DNA of 64,000 nt from contig NZ_SNWD01000004.1 in NCBI RefSeq assembly GCF_004361835.1, forward strand, positions 124,001 to 188,000. The letters are read 5' to 3'. Position numbers and translations under genes: made by a program. A model generated the notes under the pieces. The model had not been told where the DNA came from. It was given only the letters and a program-made list of their open reading frames with translations, and did no database searches. How positions within the stretch are numbered: the first letter of the stretch is position 1; the number at the start of each line of letters is the position of its first letter. This document shows positions 51,349 through 60,315 of the stretch, piece after piece. Source of the DNA: Stakelama pacifica (GTDB taxonomy: Bacteria > Pseudomonadota > Alphaproteobacteria > Sphingomonadales > Sphingomonadaceae).

Positions 51349-53916
51349 GTGTCCCAGGCCGATTTTCAGGTTGATCTCACCAACTGCGATCGCGAACCCA
51401 TTCATCAACTGGGCGCGATTCAGCCGTTCGGTTTTCTGGTCGCGCTTTCCAGCGACTGGCTGGTCCAGCGCGCATCGGCCAATGTCAGCCGGTTTCTGGG
51501 CGTCGAGGCCGGGGATATTCTGGGCACCCCGCTTTCGGATCATATCGACGGGGAAACGCTGCACGCGATCCGCAACCGCCTGACGCTGCTGCGCGGCCCC
51601 GATGCGGTGGAGCGCGTATTCGGACTGAAACTGCGCACCGGCGGGCAGAAGTTCGATTTCGCGGTCCATATGACCGATGACACCATCGTGCTGGAAGCCG
51701 AACCCTCCGCCGACACTCCGAATGCCGATGCGGCGAGTACGATCCGGGCGATGATGACCCGGCTCGATGCGACCGAGGAAGTCACCGGATTTCTGCGCGA
51801 GGGCGCACGCCAGATCCGCGCGCTGACCGGGTTCGACCGAGTCATGGTCTATCAGTTCGACCGCGACGGGTCGGGAACGGTGATGGCCGAAGCGGCGCGA
51901 TCGGGGATCGGATCGTTCCACGGCCTGCGCTATCCGGCCAGCGACATTCCGCAACAGGCGCGGCGCCTCTATATCCGTACGCCGTTCCGGATCATCGCCG
52001 ATGTCGATGCCGAACCGGTGGAAATCGTGCCGCAGCGCGACGAACAGGGACAGCCGCTCGACCTGTCGCTGTCGGTGCTGCGATCGGTGTCGCCGATCCA
52101 TATCGAATATCTTAAAAATATGGGCGTCGCCGCCTCGCTTTCGATCTCGATCATCGTCGAGGGCAAGCTTTGGGGGCTGTTCGCGTGCCACCATTATGAA
52201 CCGCGCTGCCCGGATTTCGAGCGCCGCTCGATCGCCGAGCTGTTCGGGCAGATGTTCGCGCTGAAGCTCGAAAGCCGCGAGCGCAAGGCGCTTGCCCGGT
52301 ACGAAATCGACGCACGCACGACCAGCGACCGCATTCTGGCGAGCGTCGCGGGCGATGCGACACTGCTCGACAATCCCGACTGGCTCGCCTCGATGCTGGG
52401 TAAGACGGTGCCGTGCGACGGGATCGGCATTTCGATCGACGGGAAGATCGCGACCAGCGGCATCACCCCACCCGCTTCGTTCATCCCCGCGCTGACCCGG
52501 CGGCTGAACGCGATGGCGGCGGGCCGCATCTATGCGACCGATTATCTGAGCGGGCTGATGCCGCAGGCGGAGGAATATGCCGATGTCGGCGCGGGCGTGC
52601 TCGCCATCCCGATTTCGCGCCGCCCGCGCGATTATGTGCTGCTGTTCCGGCAGGAAAAGGTGCGCACCGTCACCTGGGGCGGCAATCCGCACAAGATCGA
52701 AAGCTATGGCCCGAACGGATCGCGGCTCAGCCCGCGCAAGAGCTTCGAGCTTTGGGCAGAGGAAGTACGCGGGCGCTCGGAACCCTTTTCCGAGCCCGAA
52801 CTGCGCGTGGCGGAGATGCTGCGCGCCTCGCTGATCGAAGTGGTGCTTCGCCTGTCCGACGATGCGCAGGCCGAGCGGCAGCGCGCGTCCGAGCGGCAGG
52901 AATTGCTGATCGCCGAGCTCAACCACCGGGTGCGCAACATCCTCAGCCTCATTCGCGGGCTGGTGCGTCAGAGCCACGACACCGGCACCGATCTTTCGAG
53001 CTATATCAAGCTGCTGGAGGGCCGGATCGAAAGTCTGGCGCGCGCGCACGACCAGATTACGCAGGACAACTGGTCCCCCGCCCCGCTCCGCCGCCTGATC
53101 GAGACCGAGGCGGCGGCCTATCTGGCGGGCAAGGCGAACCGGGTGAAGGTCGAGGGGCCGACGGTGCTGCTCCACCCCCATGCCTTTTCGACGCTGGCGC
53201 TGGTGCTGCACGAACTGATGACCAATTCGGCGAAATATGGCGCGCTGTCGGACAATGGCTCGCTCACCATCACGCTGCGTCTGGACGAGGATGGCGATTG
53301 TTTCATCCAGTGGCGCGAACGTGGCGGCCCCGCGGTGCAGCCGCCGCGCCGAAAGGGCTTCGGCACCACCATCATCGAACGCTCGATCCCCTATGATCTG
53401 GGCGGCAGCGCCGATATCCGCTTTCCGCTGACCGGCATGGAGGCCGATTTCTGCATCCCCGCCCGCTATGTCGCGGCAGAGGCCAGCGGCGGCGTCGAAG
53501 ATTATGCCGCACCCGCCGCGCCTCCCGTGCAGCGTCCCCAGCCGGGCGATCCGGCGATATTGTCGGGCCATATCCTGCTGGTCGAGGACAGCCTGATCAT
53601 CGCCATGGATGCAGAGGATATCCTGCTGCAGCTGGGGGCCGAACGGGTGTCGATCGCGGCGGGCGTTGCGCCTGCGCTGCGCGAAATCGACAATGCCGAA
53701 TTCCGGCTTGCGGTACTCGACGTCAATCTGGGCAGCGAGACCAGCCTGCCGATCGCCGATGCGCTGCGGAAGAAGGACGTGCCCTATATTTTCGCGACCG
53801 GCTATGGCGAGCAATTCGTCGCGCCCGACGAGCATCGCAGCGCGCCGATCCTGCAAAAGCCCTATACCGCGGCGAATATGGGCCGGTTGCTGGCGGATGT
53901 GATCGACAGGGATTGA
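51349..53916 (+). CDS. bphP: Bacteriophytochrome histidine kinase with receiver domain
   Basis: Red/far-red photoreceptor kinase of 855 aa from GTG 51349, 2 nt after bphO. Order: N-terminal segment with the biliverdin-binding Cys13 (LTNCDREPIH), PAS (about 20-120), GAF with YPASDIPQQARRLY (the D-I-P pair), PHY with the tongue motif SPRKSFELWAEEV, HisKA_2/HWE-type dimerisation with His526 in AELNHRVRNILSLIRG, an HWE-like ATPase region (LHELMTNSAKYGAL), and a C-terminal receiver with phosphoacceptor Asp791 in LAVLDVNLGS and Lys in LQKPYT. So it is a hybrid kinase, possibly passing phosphate to its own receiver. No other response regulator is adjacent. Confidence 0.96.
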   Translation: MSQADFQVDLTNCDREPIHQLGAIQPFGFLVALSSDWLVQRASANVSRFLGVEAGDILGTPLSDHIDGETLHAIRNRLTLLRGPDAVERVFGLKLRTGGQKFDFAVHMTDDTIVLEAEPSADTPNADAASTIRAMMTRLDATEEVTGFLREGARQIRALTGFDRVMVYQFDRDGSGTVMAEAARSGIGSFHGLRYPASDIPQQARRLYIRTPFRIIADVDAEPVEIVPQRDEQGQPLDLSLSVLRSVSPIHIEYLKNMGVAASLSISIIVEGKLWGLFACHHYEPRCPDFERRSIAELFGQMFALKLESRERKALARYEIDARTTSDRILASVAGDATLLDNPDWLASMLGKTVPCDGIGISIDGKIATSGITPPASFIPALTRRLNAMAAGRIYATDYLSGLMPQAEEYADVGAGVLAIPISRRPRDYVLLFRQEKVRTVTWGGNPHKIESYGPNGSRLSPRKSFELWAEEVRGRSEPFSEPELRVAEMLRASLIEVVLRLSDDAQAERQRASERQELLIAELNHRVRNILSLIRGLVRQSHDTGTDLSSYIKLLEGRIESLARAHDQITQDNWSPAPLRRLIETEAAAYLAGKANRVKVEGPTVLLHPHAFSTLALVLHELMTNSAKYGALSDNGSLTITLRLDEDGDCFIQWRERGGPAVQPPRRKGFGTTIIERSIPYDLGGSADIRFPLTGMEADFCIPARYVAAEASGGVEDYAAPAAPPVQRPQPGDPAILSGHILLVEDSLIIAMDAEDILLQLGAERVSIAAGVAPALREIDNAEFRLAVLDVNLGSETSLPIADALRKKDVPYIFATGYGEQFVAPDEHRSAPILQKPYTAANMGRLLADVIDRD

Positions 53917-53945
53917 TCGGGCCGGGTCGATACGAACCTGCCGCG

Positions 53946-54042
53946 CGATCGTCATTGCGAGCCCCGGAAGGGGCGCAGCAATCCAGAGCGGCCTGCGTAT
54001 CACCGGACCGCTTCGTCGCTGCGCCCCTCGCGATGACGATCG
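53946..54042. repeat. Palindromic intergenic repeat, family A copy 2
   Basis: Terminal arms CGATCGTCATTGCGAG and CTCGCGATGACGATCG pair almost perfectly. Inside are GGGGCGCAGCAATCCAGAGC and GCTTCGTCGCTGCGCCCC. Related to the copy at 465-554 but lacking its second CTCTGGATTGC arm. Confidence 0.75.
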
Positions 54043-54098
54043 AGGCAATGCGACGGAGTTATCGCAGGCCGGTCTGATCCGGTAAGATTCCCATCAAA

Positions 54099-54128
54099 AA
54101 ACGGCGACGCATCGCTGCGCCGCCGTTT
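54099..54128 (-). terminator. Terminator of the dnaK-dnaJ transcript
   Basis: AAACGGCGACGC (54099-54110) pairs with GCGCCGCCGTTT (54117-54128), one mismatch. On the minus strand it is followed by TTTTTGATGG, a good T-run just beyond dnaJ. It may also stop bphP transcription (CCTTTT on the plus side). Confidence 0.75.
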
Positions 54129-54152
54129 CCTTTTACATCACAGGGTCCGGGA

Positions 54153-55280
54153 TCAGGCGCCCATTGCCTGTTTCAGCTTGGCGAAAAAGCCCGTCGATTG
54201 CGGGCATTCCTCGCCCGTCTCTGTCTCGCGGAAGGATTCGAGGATTTCGCGCTGCCGTGATGACAATTTGCGCGGCATCTCGACCTCCAGATGCACGACC
54301 AGATCCCCGCGCCCGCGTCCCTGCAGCACCGGCATACCGGCGCCGCGCTGACGAATCTCGCGGCCCGGCTGCGTGCCGGAGGGTACCTTCACGCTGATCG
54401 TCTCGCCATCGATGCCGGGCAGTTCGATATCGCCGCCCAGCGCTGCGGTGGTGAAGCTGATCGGCATATGCGCGTGCAGCGTCGTGCCTTCGCGCGTGAA
54501 CAGCGAATGGCGCGCGATATGGAGGAAGATATAGAGGTCACCGGCCGGCGCACCGCGCGCGCCCGCCTCACCCTCGCCCGACAGGCGAATGCGTGTGCCC
54601 TCGTCCACCCCCGGCGGGATGTTGACGGTCAGCGTCTTGGTCTGATCGACCCGGCCCTCGCCCCGGCATTCGGGACAGGGATCGGCGATGATCTGCCCCG
54701 CGCCATGGCAGGTGGGGCAGGCACGCTCGACGACGAAAAAGCCCTGCTGTACGCGAACCGCGCCCGCGCCGCCGCAGGTGTGACAGGGTTTGGGCGCAGT
54801 GCCCGGCTTCGCGCCCGACCCGTCGCATTTTTCGCAAATGCCCGAGACATCGACCGTGATCTCGGTCGATTTGCCGGTAAATGCGTCAGCGAGCGAGATT
54901 TCCATGTCGTAGCGAAGATCGGCACCACGGCGCGCCTGACGCCGTCCGCCGCCGCCGCGACCGCCCATGAATTCGCCGAAGACGCTTTCGAAAATATCGC
55001 TGAATGCGCCGAAGCCCGGATCGGCCCCGCCCCCGGCGCCGCCGCCCATGCCTTGTTTGAACGCGGCATGGCCCATACGGTCATAGGCGGCGCGCTTCTG
55101 AGGGTCCTTCAGGACCTCATAAGCTTCGCTCACCGCCTTGAACTTCGCTTCGCTTTCCTGGCATCCGCCGGTCCGGTCGGGGTGATATTTCATCGCCATC
55201 TTGCGATAGGATGTCTTGATCGTCCCCTGATCCGCATCGCGCGAACAGCCGAGCAATTCGTAATAATCGACTTCAGTCAT
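54153..55280 (-). CDS. dnaJ: Chaperone DnaJ
   Basis: Hsp40 co-chaperone stimulating DnaK ATPase, 375 aa. J domain with KYHPDRTGG (HPD), a G/F-rich linker (GHAAFKQGMGGGAGGGADPGFGAFSDIF), four zinc-finger repeats (CEKCDGSGA, CHTCGGAG, CPTCHGAG, CPECRGEG), and two C-terminal substrate domains ending SKSTGFFAKLK-like. Start ATG 55280 (MTEVDYYELLGC). It is 106 nt downstream of dnaK with an intervening hairpin. Confidence 0.97.
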   Translation of the reverse strand: MTEVDYYELLGCSRDADQGTIKTSYRKMAMKYHPDRTGGCQESEAKFKAVSEAYEVLKDPQKRAAYDRMGHAAFKQGMGGGAGGGADPGFGAFSDIFESVFGEFMGGRGGGGRRQARRGADLRYDMEISLADAFTGKSTEITVDVSGICEKCDGSGAKPGTAPKPCHTCGGAGAVRVQQGFFVVERACPTCHGAGQIIADPCPECRGEGRVDQTKTLTVNIPPGVDEGTRIRLSGEGEAGARGAPAGDLYIFLHIARHSLFTREGTTLHAHMPISFTTAALGGDIELPGIDGETISVKVPSGTQPGREIRQRGAGMPVLQGRGRGDLVVHLEVEMPRKLSSRQREILESFRETETGEECPQSTGFFAKLKQAMGA

Positions 55281-55322
55281 AGTTTCCCGTCCGCAAGGCG
55301 GCGCTTATCCCGGCCCGTGATA

Positions 55323-55350
55323 AAGGGGGCGGGTTTGCGCCCACCCCCTT
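55323..55350 (-). terminator. Intercistronic hairpin between dnaK and dnaJ
   Basis: AAGGGGG and CCCCCTT (55323-55329/55344-55350) close an inner GGG/CCC with a TTTGCG loop. It is followed by TTTATC on the minus strand. It could attenuate dnaJ relative to dnaK or stabilise the dnaK end; the T-run is short. Confidence 0.5.
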
Positions 55351-55386
55351 CGTACTTTCGCCGAGCTAAGAGCCGCGACACGGTCC

Positions 55387-57303
55387 TTACGACTTGCTGT
55401 CGTCGACTTCGGAGAATTCGGCGTCGACGACTTCTTCGTCCTTGCCACCCTCAGCCGTAGCACCGGCGTCGGCATTTGCCGCGTCGCCGCCTTCGGCCTG
55501 CTGCTTCTCGTAAATCGCCTGACCCAGCTTCATCGCGACCTGAGCAAGCGCTTCCGATTTCGCCTTCATCGCTTCGGGGTCACCGCCCTCGATCGCACTC
55601 TTGGTCTCGGCAATGGCAGCTTCGATCTCGCTCTTCAGCGAAGCATCGACCTTGTCGCCATTGTCGGCCAGCTGACGTTCGGTGGTGTGGACAAGGCTTT
55701 CGGCGTTGTTCTTCGCCTCTGCACCTTCACGGCGCTTCTTGTCCTCTTCGGCGAACTTCTCTGCATCCTGAACCATCTGTTCGATGTCGGAATCGGACAG
55801 ACCGCCCGATGCCTGAATGCGGATCTGCTGCTCCTTGCCGGTGCCCTTGTCCTTCGCCGACACGTTCACGATGCCGTTGGCGTCGATATCGAACGTGACC
55901 TCGATCTGCGGCACACCGCGCGGTGCGGGCGGGATGCCGACAAGATCGAACTGGCCGAGCAGCTTGTTGTCCTGCGCCATCTCGCGCTCGCCCTGGAAGA
56001 CGCGGATCGTCACCGCCTGCTGATTGTCATCGGCAGTCGAATAGGTCTGCGACTTCTTGGTCGGGATCGTCGTATTGCGGTCGATCATCTTGGTCATGAT
56101 GCCGCCCAGCGTTTCGATGCCGAGGCTCAGCGGGGTCACGTCGAGCAGGAGCACGTCCTTGACATCGCCCTGCAGCACGCCTGCCTGAATGGCAGCACCG
56201 ATCGCGACGACTTCGTCGGGGTTCACACCGGTATGGGGTTCCTTACCGAAGAAATCCTTCACGACGCTGCGCACCTTGGGCATCCGGGTCATGCCGCCGA
56301 CCATCACGACTTCGTCGATCTCGGCCGACTTCACGCCTGCATCGGCCAAAGCCTTTTTGCAGGGTTCGAGCGTGCGCTGGATCAGGTCATCGACCAGACG
56401 TTCCAGGTCCGACCGGCTGATCTGCTTGACCAGATGCTTCGGGCCGTTCTGGTCTGCGGTGATGAAGGGCAGGTTGACCTCGGTCGTCTGCGCCGAGCTC
56501 AGCTCGATCTTCGCCTTTTCCGCCGCTTCCTTCAGCCGCTGCAGCGCCAGCTTGTCCTTGGTAAGGTCGATGCCCTCGGCCTTTTTGAACTCGTCGGCGA
56601 GATACTGAACGATCTTGGAGTCGAAATCCTCACCGCCCAGGAAGGTGTCACCGTTGGTCGCCTTCACTTCGAACACGCCGTCGCCGATCTCAAGGATCGA
56701 GATGTCGAACGTGCCGCCGCCAAGGTCATAGACCGCGATGGTCTTGCCGTCATTCTTCTCAAGGCCGTAAGCAAGCGCTGCCGCCGTCGGCTCGTTGATG
56801 ATGCGCAGCACTTCAAGGCCAGCGATGCGTCCCGCATCCTTGGTCGCCTGACGCTGGGCGTCGTTGAAGTACGCCGGAACGGTGATAACCGCCTGCTCGA
56901 CCTTTTCGCCGAGATAGCTTTCCGCCGTTTCCTTCATCTTCTGCAGCGTGAAGGCGCTGATCTGCGACGGGCTGTAATCCTCGCCGCCGACGCGGACCCA
57001 TGCATCGCCATTCTGACCCTTCACGATCGGATAGGGCACCAGTTCGGTGTCCTTTTTCGTGACGGGATCGTCGAAACGACGGCCGATCAGACGCTTAACC
57101 GCGAAAACCGTATTGTCGGGGTTGGTCACCGCCTGACGCTTTGCCGGCTGACCGATCAGTCGCTCCCCATCCTTGGCGAATGCGACGATCGAAGGCGTGG
57201 TACGCGCGCCTTCTGCATTCTCGATCACTTTGGGCTTGCCGCCCTCCATAACTGCAACGCAGCTATTCGTCGTGCCGAGATCAATACCAATTACTTTAGC
57301 CAT
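55387..57303 (-). CDS. dnaK: Chaperone DnaK
   Basis: Hsp70 chaperone, 638 aa. Seen: [21 protein letters not shown], the ATPase motifs [11 protein letters not shown] and [27 protein letters not shown], the linker [19 protein letters not shown], and an acidic C-terminus ending [18 protein letters not shown] 57303 is used; the frame to 57333 adds only a leader. It is the first gene of the dnaKJ operon. Confidence 0.98.
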   Translation of the reverse strand: MAKVIGIDLGTTNSCVAVMEGGKPKVIENAEGARTTPSIVAFAKDGERLIGQPAKRQAVTNPDNTVFAVKRLIGRRFDDPVTKKDTELVPYPIVKGQNGDAWVRVGGEDYSPSQISAFTLQKMKETAESYLGEKVEQAVITVPAYFNDAQRQATKDAGRIAGLEVLRIINEPTAAALAYGLEKNDGKTIAVYDLGGGTFDISILEIGDGVFEVKATNGDTFLGGEDFDSKIVQYLADEFKKAEGIDLTKDKLALQRLKEAAEKAKIELSSAQTTEVNLPFITADQNGPKHLVKQISRSDLERLVDDLIQRTLEPCKKALADAGVKSAEIDEVVMVGGMTRMPKVRSVVKDFFGKEPHTGVNPDEVVAIGAAIQAGVLQGDVKDVLLLDVTPLSLGIETLGGIMTKMIDRNTTIPTKKSQTYSTADDNQQAVTIRVFQGEREMAQDNKLLGQFDLVGIPPAPRGVPQIEVTFDIDANGIVNVSAKDKGTGKEQQIRIQASGGLSDSDIEQMVQDAEKFAEEDKKRREGAEAKNNAESLVHTTERQLADNGDKVDASLKSEIEAAIAETKSAIEGGDPEAMKAKSEALAQVAMKLGQAIYEKQQAEGGDAANADAGATAEGGKDEEVVDAEFSEVDDSKS

Positions 57304-57394
57304 AGTCCCTCTTGTGGCCCCCGGTTGGTTCAATCAATCATGGTACATGGTTCCGTCCCGCGAGATCGGCAGCGGAACCAATGTTGCGTCAGCG

Positions 57395-57422
57395 ATATAG
57401 GTGGCGCTTCGCTTGCCGCAAG
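57395..57422 (-). promoter_or_regulatory. Candidate RpoH (sigma-32) promoter of dnaKJ
   Basis: On the minus strand CTTG (57422-57419) and CCTATAT (57401-57395) are separated by exactly 17 nt, matching the CTTG-N17-CYTATNT pattern of alphaproteobacterial heat-shock promoters. It lies about 90 nt upstream of dnaK. Confidence 0.6.
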
Positions 57423-57489
57423 ATCGACCCCGCCTTAGGCTCGGTTCAGCGCGGCGCAAAAGCGCGATCGGCAATGGGAGAGCAAAAGA

Positions 57490-57930
57490 ATGCGTGTGGT
57501 TCCGCTGGTTTTGATGAGCGTAACGCTCGCCGCCTGTCACACCGCCCCGGCCGAGCCGCAGGCGAGCGATGCATGGATCCGCCTCCCCGCCGTGCCCGGC
57601 CGCCCCGGCGCCGCCTATTTCACGCTTACCGGCGGGAAGAGCGATGATGCGCTGGTCGGGGTTTCGACCCCGGCGGCGGCGCGCAGCGAACTGCATGAGA
57701 GCATGAAGAACGATGCCGGAATGATGACGATGCAGGCGCTGAAATCGGTGCGGCTTGCCGCAGGCGGAACCGTGAAATTCGCGCCGGGCGCCAAACATGT
57801 GATGCTGTTCGATATCGGTGCTGATGTGCGGCCGGGCGCGAACGTTCCGATGACGCTGACGCTGGCGAGCGGGGCGGCCGTCAAAACCACCGCTCACGTC
57901 GTCGCGGCGGGCGAGGATGCATCGGAATAG
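57490..57930 (+). CDS. Copper chaperone PCu(A)C-family lipoprotein
   Basis: Periplasmic Cu(I) chaperone (146 aa) that delivers copper to cytochrome oxidase. Lipobox in LMSVTLAACHTA. The PCu(A)C ligand set is visible: ELHESMKNDAGMMTM (His and Met), then GAKHVMLFDIG (His-x-Met). ATG 57490 has GGGAGAGCAAAAGA upstream. Alone on the plus strand opposite dnaK; no oxidase genes are nearby. Confidence 0.93.
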   Translation: MRVVPLVLMSVTLAACHTAPAEPQASDAWIRLPAVPGRPGAAYFTLTGGKSDDALVGVSTPAAARSELHESMKNDAGMMTMQALKSVRLAAGGTVKFAPGAKHVMLFDIGADVRPGANVPMTLTLASGAAVKTTAHVVAAGEDASE

Positions 57931-58032
57931 GTGGAGACAGAATATACGTCTGCCAATGACGTGATAGCCGCGGGGGCGGCAGTCGGACGAACGGCTTCCG
58001 ATGGGGGATCGGCAGATCTAGGCGCCCCCGCT

Positions 58033-58704
58033 ATGTCCACGTATCGTTCTGGAATGGCTCCAAACTACCCGAAATCGATTCGCGACAGAGCAGATGTGTA
58101 TATTAACGCGATGCACGAGCTTCGCGTTCGCATTCAGTCAATTGAAGCGATAATGGATACAAGCTTTGCAGATCTCGTCATAAGCGAGTGCTGCTATTTG
58201 CAGCTTCGCCTATCCTGCGAATGCTTGGCTATTGCATGCTTGGCTGCCCAAGGAGATTTTGAGACCCACAGGGCGTTTCGCGACGTATATAGTCCGACAG
58301 AAATTTTTAGGGCGCTAGAGCTAAGCTATCCTAACTTCTTTCCTACGCCTTCGCAGATGAACCGTATCGACGAAAATAATATATATTTTGATGATGTGGG
58401 AGTCGGTCACATGATGACTCGACGCGAAGTCGAAACCCTTTGGGCTCGCTCAGGTGATCATTTACATAGGACTTCAATGAAAAAATACCTGAAGCGGACC
58501 AATGCGGTCGATTTTATTGCAATTACCCGAGCAAAAGAGAAGCTGTGGAATTTATTGGCGGGGCACATGATTCTGCTTGAGGGAGGCACCACCAGACTAC
58601 ACTGCTCCCTTGGCCGCGAGACTACGCACGCAGAGTGCGCTTTCCTTTTCCTTGATAAAGAACACGGCACGGCTAGGATCGAGCCTTACGCGTTAGAGGT
58701 CTAA
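58033..58704 (+). CDS. Hypothetical protein, AT-richer orphan
   Basis: A 223-aa soluble protein (longer if the GTG at 57931 is used, but that part is GC-rich and looks untranslated). Mostly helical: SIRDRADVYINAMHELRVRIQSIEAIMDTSF, then SECCYLQLRLSCECLAIACLAAQGDFETHRAFRD with a Cys-rich helix, RREVETLWARSGDHLHRTSMKKYLKR, and a C-terminal strand part. Codon use and G+C are visibly unlike the neighbours, so it is probably acquired. I recognise no family. Start uncertain: neither ATG 58033 nor 58054 has a convincing ribosome site. Confidence 0.65.
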   Translation: MSTYRSGMAPNYPKSIRDRADVYINAMHELRVRIQSIEAIMDTSFADLVISECCYLQLRLSCECLAIACLAAQGDFETHRAFRDVYSPTEIFRALELSYPNFFPTPSQMNRIDENNIYFDDVGVGHMMTRREVETLWARSGDHLHRTSMKKYLKRTNAVDFIAITRAKEKLWNLLAGHMILLEGGTTRLHCSLGRETTHAECAFLFLDKEHGTARIEPYALEV

Positions 58705-58850
58705 GGCTAGTCGCATATGGGGATACTTGTAATCGTATAGGCGGTTATAATGACCTCAGTTTGTCAGATAATCCGGAGACAAGGGGCGTCGGCCAATAGT
58801 CATTAACTGACAGATTGCTTCTTTCGAGCCTACAACGGAAACGTCCCACA

Positions 58851-59744
58851 TCACCCCAGCCGCCCACGCTGGTGGCAGAGCCGCAGCATATACGCCCCCA
58901 CTCCGCCGCCGACGATCAGCCCGGCGATCGATGCTTCCGGCCCGAATGCACCGCCTGACAGCCAGCTTGCGACGCCCTCGGCCGGACGCGTGACCAGCGG
59001 GCCGCCTGCAAAGCCGCTCGTCCCCGAAACGGCTGCGCCGAAAACCCACCCTTGCGTGAAATTCCATCCGGCATGGACGCCGATCGACAGCCATGCCCGC
59101 CCGGTCAGAATGTAAAAGGTCGCGAGCATCACGCCTGCCTCCACCGCGATGCACAGCGCGGAAAACAGATCGGCGTTCGGATTGGGCAGATGCACCAGCC
59201 CGAAGATCAGCGCCGACAGGCCGAGCGCGGGCCATGCCCCGAACGCGCGCCACAACAGCCGCAGGATGATGAGGCGGAACAGCACTTCCTCCATCACGCC
59301 CGACTGCACGGTATCGTTGAGCGCGCCGATCACTGACCGGACCGGCGCGGTCTCGACCCGCATCCAGCCCGCGCCCCATGCGATCGCAACCGTCACCGCC
59401 ATCATCACCGCGCCGATGACCAGTCCCGCCGCTACCTCGACCGGAAAGAAACGCAGGCGAAGCTCGGACGCGCGCCGTTTCTCGCCCCATCCGACCAGCG
59501 CGGCATAGAGCGCCGGCCCGACCAGCGCGCCCAACAGCGTGCCGAGCAGCGTGATCGTCGGATCGACCGCGCCCGGCCCGACGCCTGCCCGGCTTGCCGC
59601 AACCCCGATCAGGCCCCCTGCGACAAGGCCGAAGGCGAACACCGTCACCACCGCGAGCAACGCCATCCACGCCAGCGCGCGCAGCCAGCGCCATTTACCC
59701 GGCGCCAGCACGCGGGCGTCGCCCAGTTCCACTTTGATCGTCAT
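58851..59744 (-). CDS. CPBP-family intramembrane metalloprotease
   Basis: A 297-aa membrane protein with about eight helices and the CPBP (Abi) motifs in order: EEVLFR (glutamates of motif 1), FGLVHLPNPNAD (motif 2 His), and GVHAGWNFTQGW (motif 3 His-Asn). Such proteins are glutamate-type intramembrane proteases of the Rce1 type; bacterial members act in signalling, bacteriocin immunity or envelope control. ATG 59744 has AGGGGAAGCAA upstream. The 58705-58850 spacer continues AT-richer sequence and holds no supported ORF. Confidence 0.9.
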   Translation of the reverse strand: MTIKVELGDARVLAPGKWRWLRALAWMALLAVVTVFAFGLVAGGLIGVAASRAGVGPGAVDPTITLLGTLLGALVGPALYAALVGWGEKRRASELRLRFFPVEVAAGLVIGAVMMAVTVAIAWGAGWMRVETAPVRSVIGALNDTVQSGVMEEVLFRLIILRLLWRAFGAWPALGLSALIFGLVHLPNPNADLFSALCIAVEAGVMLATFYILTGRAWLSIGVHAGWNFTQGWVFGAAVSGTSGFAGGPLVTRPAEGVASWLSGGAFGPEASIAGLIVGGGVGAYMLRLCHQRGRLG

Positions 59745-59835
59745 TTGCTTCCCCTGATTGCAGCGCCACCCTTATGGGCCGCGCCGCCAAGCGCAATCCC
59801 TTGTGTCGGCTGGCCGAAACGCGGATGTTCGGCAA

Positions 59836-60315
59836 ATGACGAAGCGCGACCGCCGCCCCCTCACCCCCGGTGAAATCCGGCTGGCGCAAAGCATTTTCGG
59901 GGATGCCCTGGATTATGGCGCGGCGCGCATCGCTGACCGCAAATGGGCGTTCTTCCAGCCGCGCAACGTGGTGATGGCACCGACCGGCTGCATCCATTTT
60001 CACCCCGAAGGCGGGCTGTATCGCGACGATTTCGCGGCGGCCGACCTATCGCTTCAAAGCCTGTTCCTGCACGAAATGACGCATATCTGGCAGGCGCAGA
60101 CAAAGGGGCGCTTCTACCTGCCGCTGATGCGCCATCCCTTTTGCCGCTATGCCTATCGGTTCGAGGCGGAGCGTCCCTTCACCGCTTATGGGCTGGAGCA
60201 GCAGGCCGAGCTCGTCCGCCACCTGTTCCTTGCGCAAAAAGGGGCGCCCCATCCCGGAGCGCCCCCGCTTGATTCGCTGCAAAAGACGGTGCCGTTCAGG
60301 CGGAATGCTTGCTGA
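59836..60315 (+). CDS. Small protein with HExxH zinc-binding motif
   Basis: A 159-aa protein, ATG 59836. Core: LTPGEIRLAQSIFGDALDYGAARI, FFQPRNVVMAPTGCIHFHPEGGLYRDDF, and LQSLFLHEMTHIWQAQTKGRFYLPLM, where HEMTH is a perfect HExxH site. Downstream Glu-rich helix GLEQQAELVRHLF (E-Q-Q-A-E) resembles the third-ligand helix of gluzincin-like peptidases. Proteins like this are sometimes annotated as vgr-related; whether it cuts peptides is unknown. Its 3' end overlaps the phaZ 3' end by 20 nt and contains phaZ's terminator. Confidence 0.8.
   Translation: MTKRDRRPLTPGEIRLAQSIFGDALDYGAARIADRKWAFFQPRNVVMAPTGCIHFHPEGGLYRDDFAAADLSLQSLFLHEMTHIWQAQTKGRFYLPLMRHPFCRYAYRFEAERPFTAYGLEQQAELVRHLFLAQKGAPHPGAPPLDSLQKTVPFRRNAC
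60236..60266 (-). terminator. phaZ terminator embedded in the convergent gene
   Basis: On the minus strand, GGGGCGCTCC and GGGGCGCCCC form a 10-bp stem (one G-U pair) followed by TTTTT, just past the phaZ stop. The same bases encode residues near the end of the HExxH protein. Confidence 0.75.

Noticed and set aside
51199..54048. 949-aa open frame on the minus strand opposite bphP
   Set aside because: It is the mirror of a GC-rich gene; bphP on the plus strand has every domain motif, while this frame is Arg/Ala/Gly/His-rich without any recognisable domain.
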